44,118 nucleotides of DNA. It comes from Bacteroidota bacterium. Lineage in GTDB: Bacteria > Bacteroidota > Bacteroidia > Chitinophagales > Chitinophagaceae. Both the position numbers and the translations under genes were made by a program. The stretch's first letter is position 1. Each line of letters opens with the position of its first letter. Under the pieces are notes generated by a model, which did no database searches, was not told the DNA's origin, and was given only the letters and a program-made list of their open reading frames with translations. The stretch is taken from NCBI GenBank assembly GCA_023409675.1, contig JAEYRC010000295.1, positions 1-44,118 of the forward strand, written 5' to 3'. Shown in pieces: positions 42,494 through 44,118 of the stretch.

Positions 42494-42982
42494 ATGAAAA
42501 TCCGAAATTCAAAAGCGGGAGCTTTCCTGCTGGCGTCAGCATTCTGTTCATTTTTACTGGTAAGCTGCGATAAAGATGATGATACTGCAGCACGAAGCCA
42601 GGAGTATAACCTGCAACAGGAAGGAAACAATGGTGTAACGGGAAAGCTCAGGGTAAGTGAAAATGCCGATAAAACTTTTAACCTCCGGGTAACACTCAAT
42701 AAGTCGGTGAAAGATACCGTTCACCTGCTGCGCCTTTACAATGGCAGCCTGAATGATGAGGGTGTACTGGCGCTCTCCCTGAATAATATAACCGGTAACG
42801 GCGGGGCGGTTTCTTCAGAAACACTCAGTATTAAAAAACTGAAAGGCGCTGATAATACCGAAATTCAGCTCACGTATGACAGCATCCTTAAATACAATGC
42901 TTACCTGCATGTTTTATACAGTGCTACAAAAAGTGACAGCATAATTTCCAAAGGAAACCTGTTTAAGAGCGCCGGAAATTAA
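42494..42982 (+). CDS. Lipoprotein of unknown function with acidic post-cysteine motif
   Basis: A 162-residue exported lipoprotein. The signal peptide (residues 1-25) ends with the lipobox LVSC; Cys26 is followed at once by DKDDD. In Bacteroidota an acidic patch with lysine right after the lipidated cysteine is known to send lipoproteins to the cell surface (LES motif), so a surface position is likely. The mature part is beta-strand-rich: GKLRVSENADKTFNLRVTLN, VHLLRLYNGS, ALSLNNITGN, and a final YNAYLHVLYSATKSDSIISKGNL. The strand order faintly recalls CHRD-like domains, but the key histidines are not convincing. It has a terminator after it and is probably monocistronic. Function unknown. 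Confidence 0.75.
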   Translation: MKIRNSKAGAFLLASAFCSFLLVSCDKDDDTAARSQEYNLQQEGNNGVTGKLRVSENADKTFNLRVTLNKSVKDTVHLLRLYNGSLNDEGVLALSLNNITGNGGAVSSETLSIKKLKGADNTEIQLTYDSILKYNAYLHVLYSATKSDSIISKGNLFKSAGN

Positions 42983-43003
42983 GAAGAATTATTTTCCGAA
43001 GGA

Positions 43004-43034
43004 GGCAGGACGGCATAAGGCTGTTCTGCCTTTT
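43004..43034 (+). terminator. Intrinsic terminator after the lipoprotein gene
   Basis: An 11-bp stem with two G-U pairs (GGCAGGACGGC with GCTGTTCTGCC), loop ATAAG, and four T's, 22 nt past the stop. Confidence 0.75.
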
Positions 43035-43161
43035 GCGGTTATACGGCTAATTTTCCGGAATTAAAACAGGCAAATGATGTATGCGCGCGGGTTGTGTATA
43101 AGTAGTGAATAAATACGCTGTGGTACTGCATTACAGCCGTTTTTTTCTATGGCTATTCTTT

Positions 43162-43169
43162 TATATTTG
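43162..43169 (+). promoter_or_regulatory. Putative -7 box (TATATTTG) for smc
   Basis: Exact TAnnTTTG match 22 nt before the smc start codon, with a run of seven T's about 16-22 nt upstream in the -33 place. Confidence 0.55.
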
Positions 43170-43191
43170 CTGTTATCCAAAAACAGTGCAC

Positions 43192-44118
43192 GTGCGATTA
43201 AAGAGTCTGGAAATAAAGGGTTTTAAAAGTTTTGCCGATAAGACGGTGGTTAATTTTGATGACAACATCACCGGTATTGTAGGTCCGAACGGTTGCGGAA
43301 AAAGCAATATTATTGACAGTATCCGCTGGGTGATAGGAGAACAGAAGATCAGTCAGCTTCGTTCCGAAAACCTGGAGAGCCTGGTATTCAACGGATCGAA
43401 AACCCGCTCGGCCAGCGGCCTGGCTGAGGTAAGCCTGACATTCGAAAACACGCGTAACCTGCTTCCAACAGAATTCAATACGGTTACCGTTACCCGTAAA
43501 TTTTATAAAAGCGGCGAGAGTGAATACCGGCTTAATGATGTCAGTTGCCGGCTGAAAGATATCCAGAACCTGTTTATGGATACGGGTATCAGTACCGATT
43601 CCTATGCCATTATTGAATTGGGGATGGTGGATGATATTATCCGGGATAAAGACAACAGCCGCCGCAGAATGCTCGAACAGGCTGCTGGCATTACCATCTA
43701 TAAAACCCGCAAGCGGGAGGCCAAGTTGAAGCTGGATGCCACACAGCAGGACCTGGCGCGTATTGAAGACCTTCTTTTTGAAATACACAACCAGCTAAAA
43801 AGCCTTGAAAACCAGGCTAAAAAAGCGGAGAAGTATTACGAGATCAAAAAAGAATACCGCGAATTAAGTATAGAACTGGCCAAGGCTTCTCTGGAAGGAT
43901 TTAACCTCACCTACCGTGAACTACAGGACCAGTCGGCCACTGAAACCGATAAAAAAATTCAGCTGGAAGCTGTTATCAGTAAAGAAGAGGCCGATGTTGA
44001 ACAGCGCAAGCTTGGCTTCATTGAAAAGGAACGTGCCCTTCAAAGTATGCAGCATGAGTTCAATGAACTGGTGCAGACCGTGCGAACCCGGGAAAATGAA
44101 AAAAACCTGGCATCACAG
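43192..44118 (+). CDS. smc: Chromosome segregation protein SMC, N-terminal part (3' end cut by window edge)
   Basis: The first 309 codons of SMC, the ATPase of the condensin-like complex that organises and segregates the chromosome with ScpA and ScpB. The start is GTG, giving MRLKSLEIKGFKSFADKT, the classic SMC opening. The Walker A motif GIVGPNGCGKSNIID lies at about residues 29-43, followed by IRWVIGEQKISQLRSENLESLVFNGS, the R-loop region, and DTGISTDSYAIIELGMVDDII. From about residue 165 the sequence is heptad-rich (REAKLKLDATQQDLARIEDLL), the start of the coiled-coil arm, and it runs open to the last base of the window. A TATATTTG box stands just upstream. Confidence 0.95.
   Translation, partial: MRLKSLEIKGFKSFADKTVVNFDDNITGIVGPNGCGKSNIIDSIRWVIGEQKISQLRSENLESLVFNGSKTRSASGLAEVSLTFENTRNLLPTEFNTVTVTRKFYKSGESEYRLNDVSCRLKDIQNLFMDTGISTDSYAIIELGMVDDIIRDKDNSRRRMLEQAAGITIYKTRKREAKLKLDATQQDLARIEDLLFEIHNQLKSLENQAKKAEKYYEIKKEYRELSIELAKASLEGFNLTYRELQDQSATETDKKIQLEAVISKEEADVEQRKLGFIEKERALQSMQHEFNELVQTVRTRENEKNLASQ

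Noticed and set aside
1..44118. CRISPR arrays, insertion sequences, prophage genes, tRNA or rRNA
   Set aside because: No spaced direct repeats, transposase or integrase motifs, or RNA gene signatures were found on reading both strands.

Overview
This window reads as a chromosomal segment of a Bacteroidota bacterium, most likely in or near the Chitinophagales. The evidence is a secreted M43 protease with a type IX secretion C-terminal sorting domain, two bacillithiol-system genes (bshB1 and ytxJ), several TAnnTTTG promoter -7 boxes, generally weak Shine-Dalgarno sequences, and signal peptides that end just before a glutamine. The placement comes from reading motifs only; no database search was possible.

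Bases 1-16,580 are a dense, all-forward surface-polysaccharide locus that enters from the left edge and closes with a strong intrinsic terminator. It holds the C-terminal part of an O-antigen ligase/polymerase, an asparagine-synthase-like protein without the expected N-terminal cysteine, two ATP-grasp enzymes, three GT4 glycosyltransferases, a NodB-like deacetylase homologue, a WbpB/WlbA-like sugar dehydrogenase, a WbpD-like N-acetyltransferase, a PglC-like phosphoglycosyl transferase, a multi-pass GT-C-like membrane protein, a HAD hydrolase broken by one in-frame amber codon, a PglE-like aminotransferase and a PglF-like 4,6-dehydratase. PglF, PglE and PglC together predict a 4-amino-2,4,6-trideoxy-hexose as the first, lipid-linked sugar. 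No PglD acetyltransferase is seen; an ATP-grasp enzyme and the HAD gene sit directly upstream of pglE instead, which suggests that a non-acetyl acyl or aminoacyl group is put on the sugar.

Bases 16,600-27,640 are housekeeping and envelope genes in short, alternately oriented units: a PAP2 phosphatase, bacilliredoxin ytxJ, a 38-residue lipoprotein with its own terminator, the murein-recycling ligase mpl, a DEDDh exonuclease, a dolichol-phosphate-mannose-synthase-type GT2, an EamA transporter, an unknown 238-residue protein, a 2-oxoacid dehydrogenase E2, cinA, dacB and a DoxX protein.

Bases 27,870-44,118 hold a likely envelope operon (a 1008-residue TPR protein, a plug-less beta-barrel and an HU/CCDC81-like membrane protein), then a methyltransferase, a glutaminyl cyclase lipoprotein, the type IX-exported protease, an FAD oxidoreductase, lpd (E3), bshB1, a fatty-acid desaturase, a universal stress protein, a lipoprotein with an acidic post-cysteine motif, and the start of smc, cut by the right edge. 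No rRNA, tRNA, CRISPR array, transposase or phage gene was seen.
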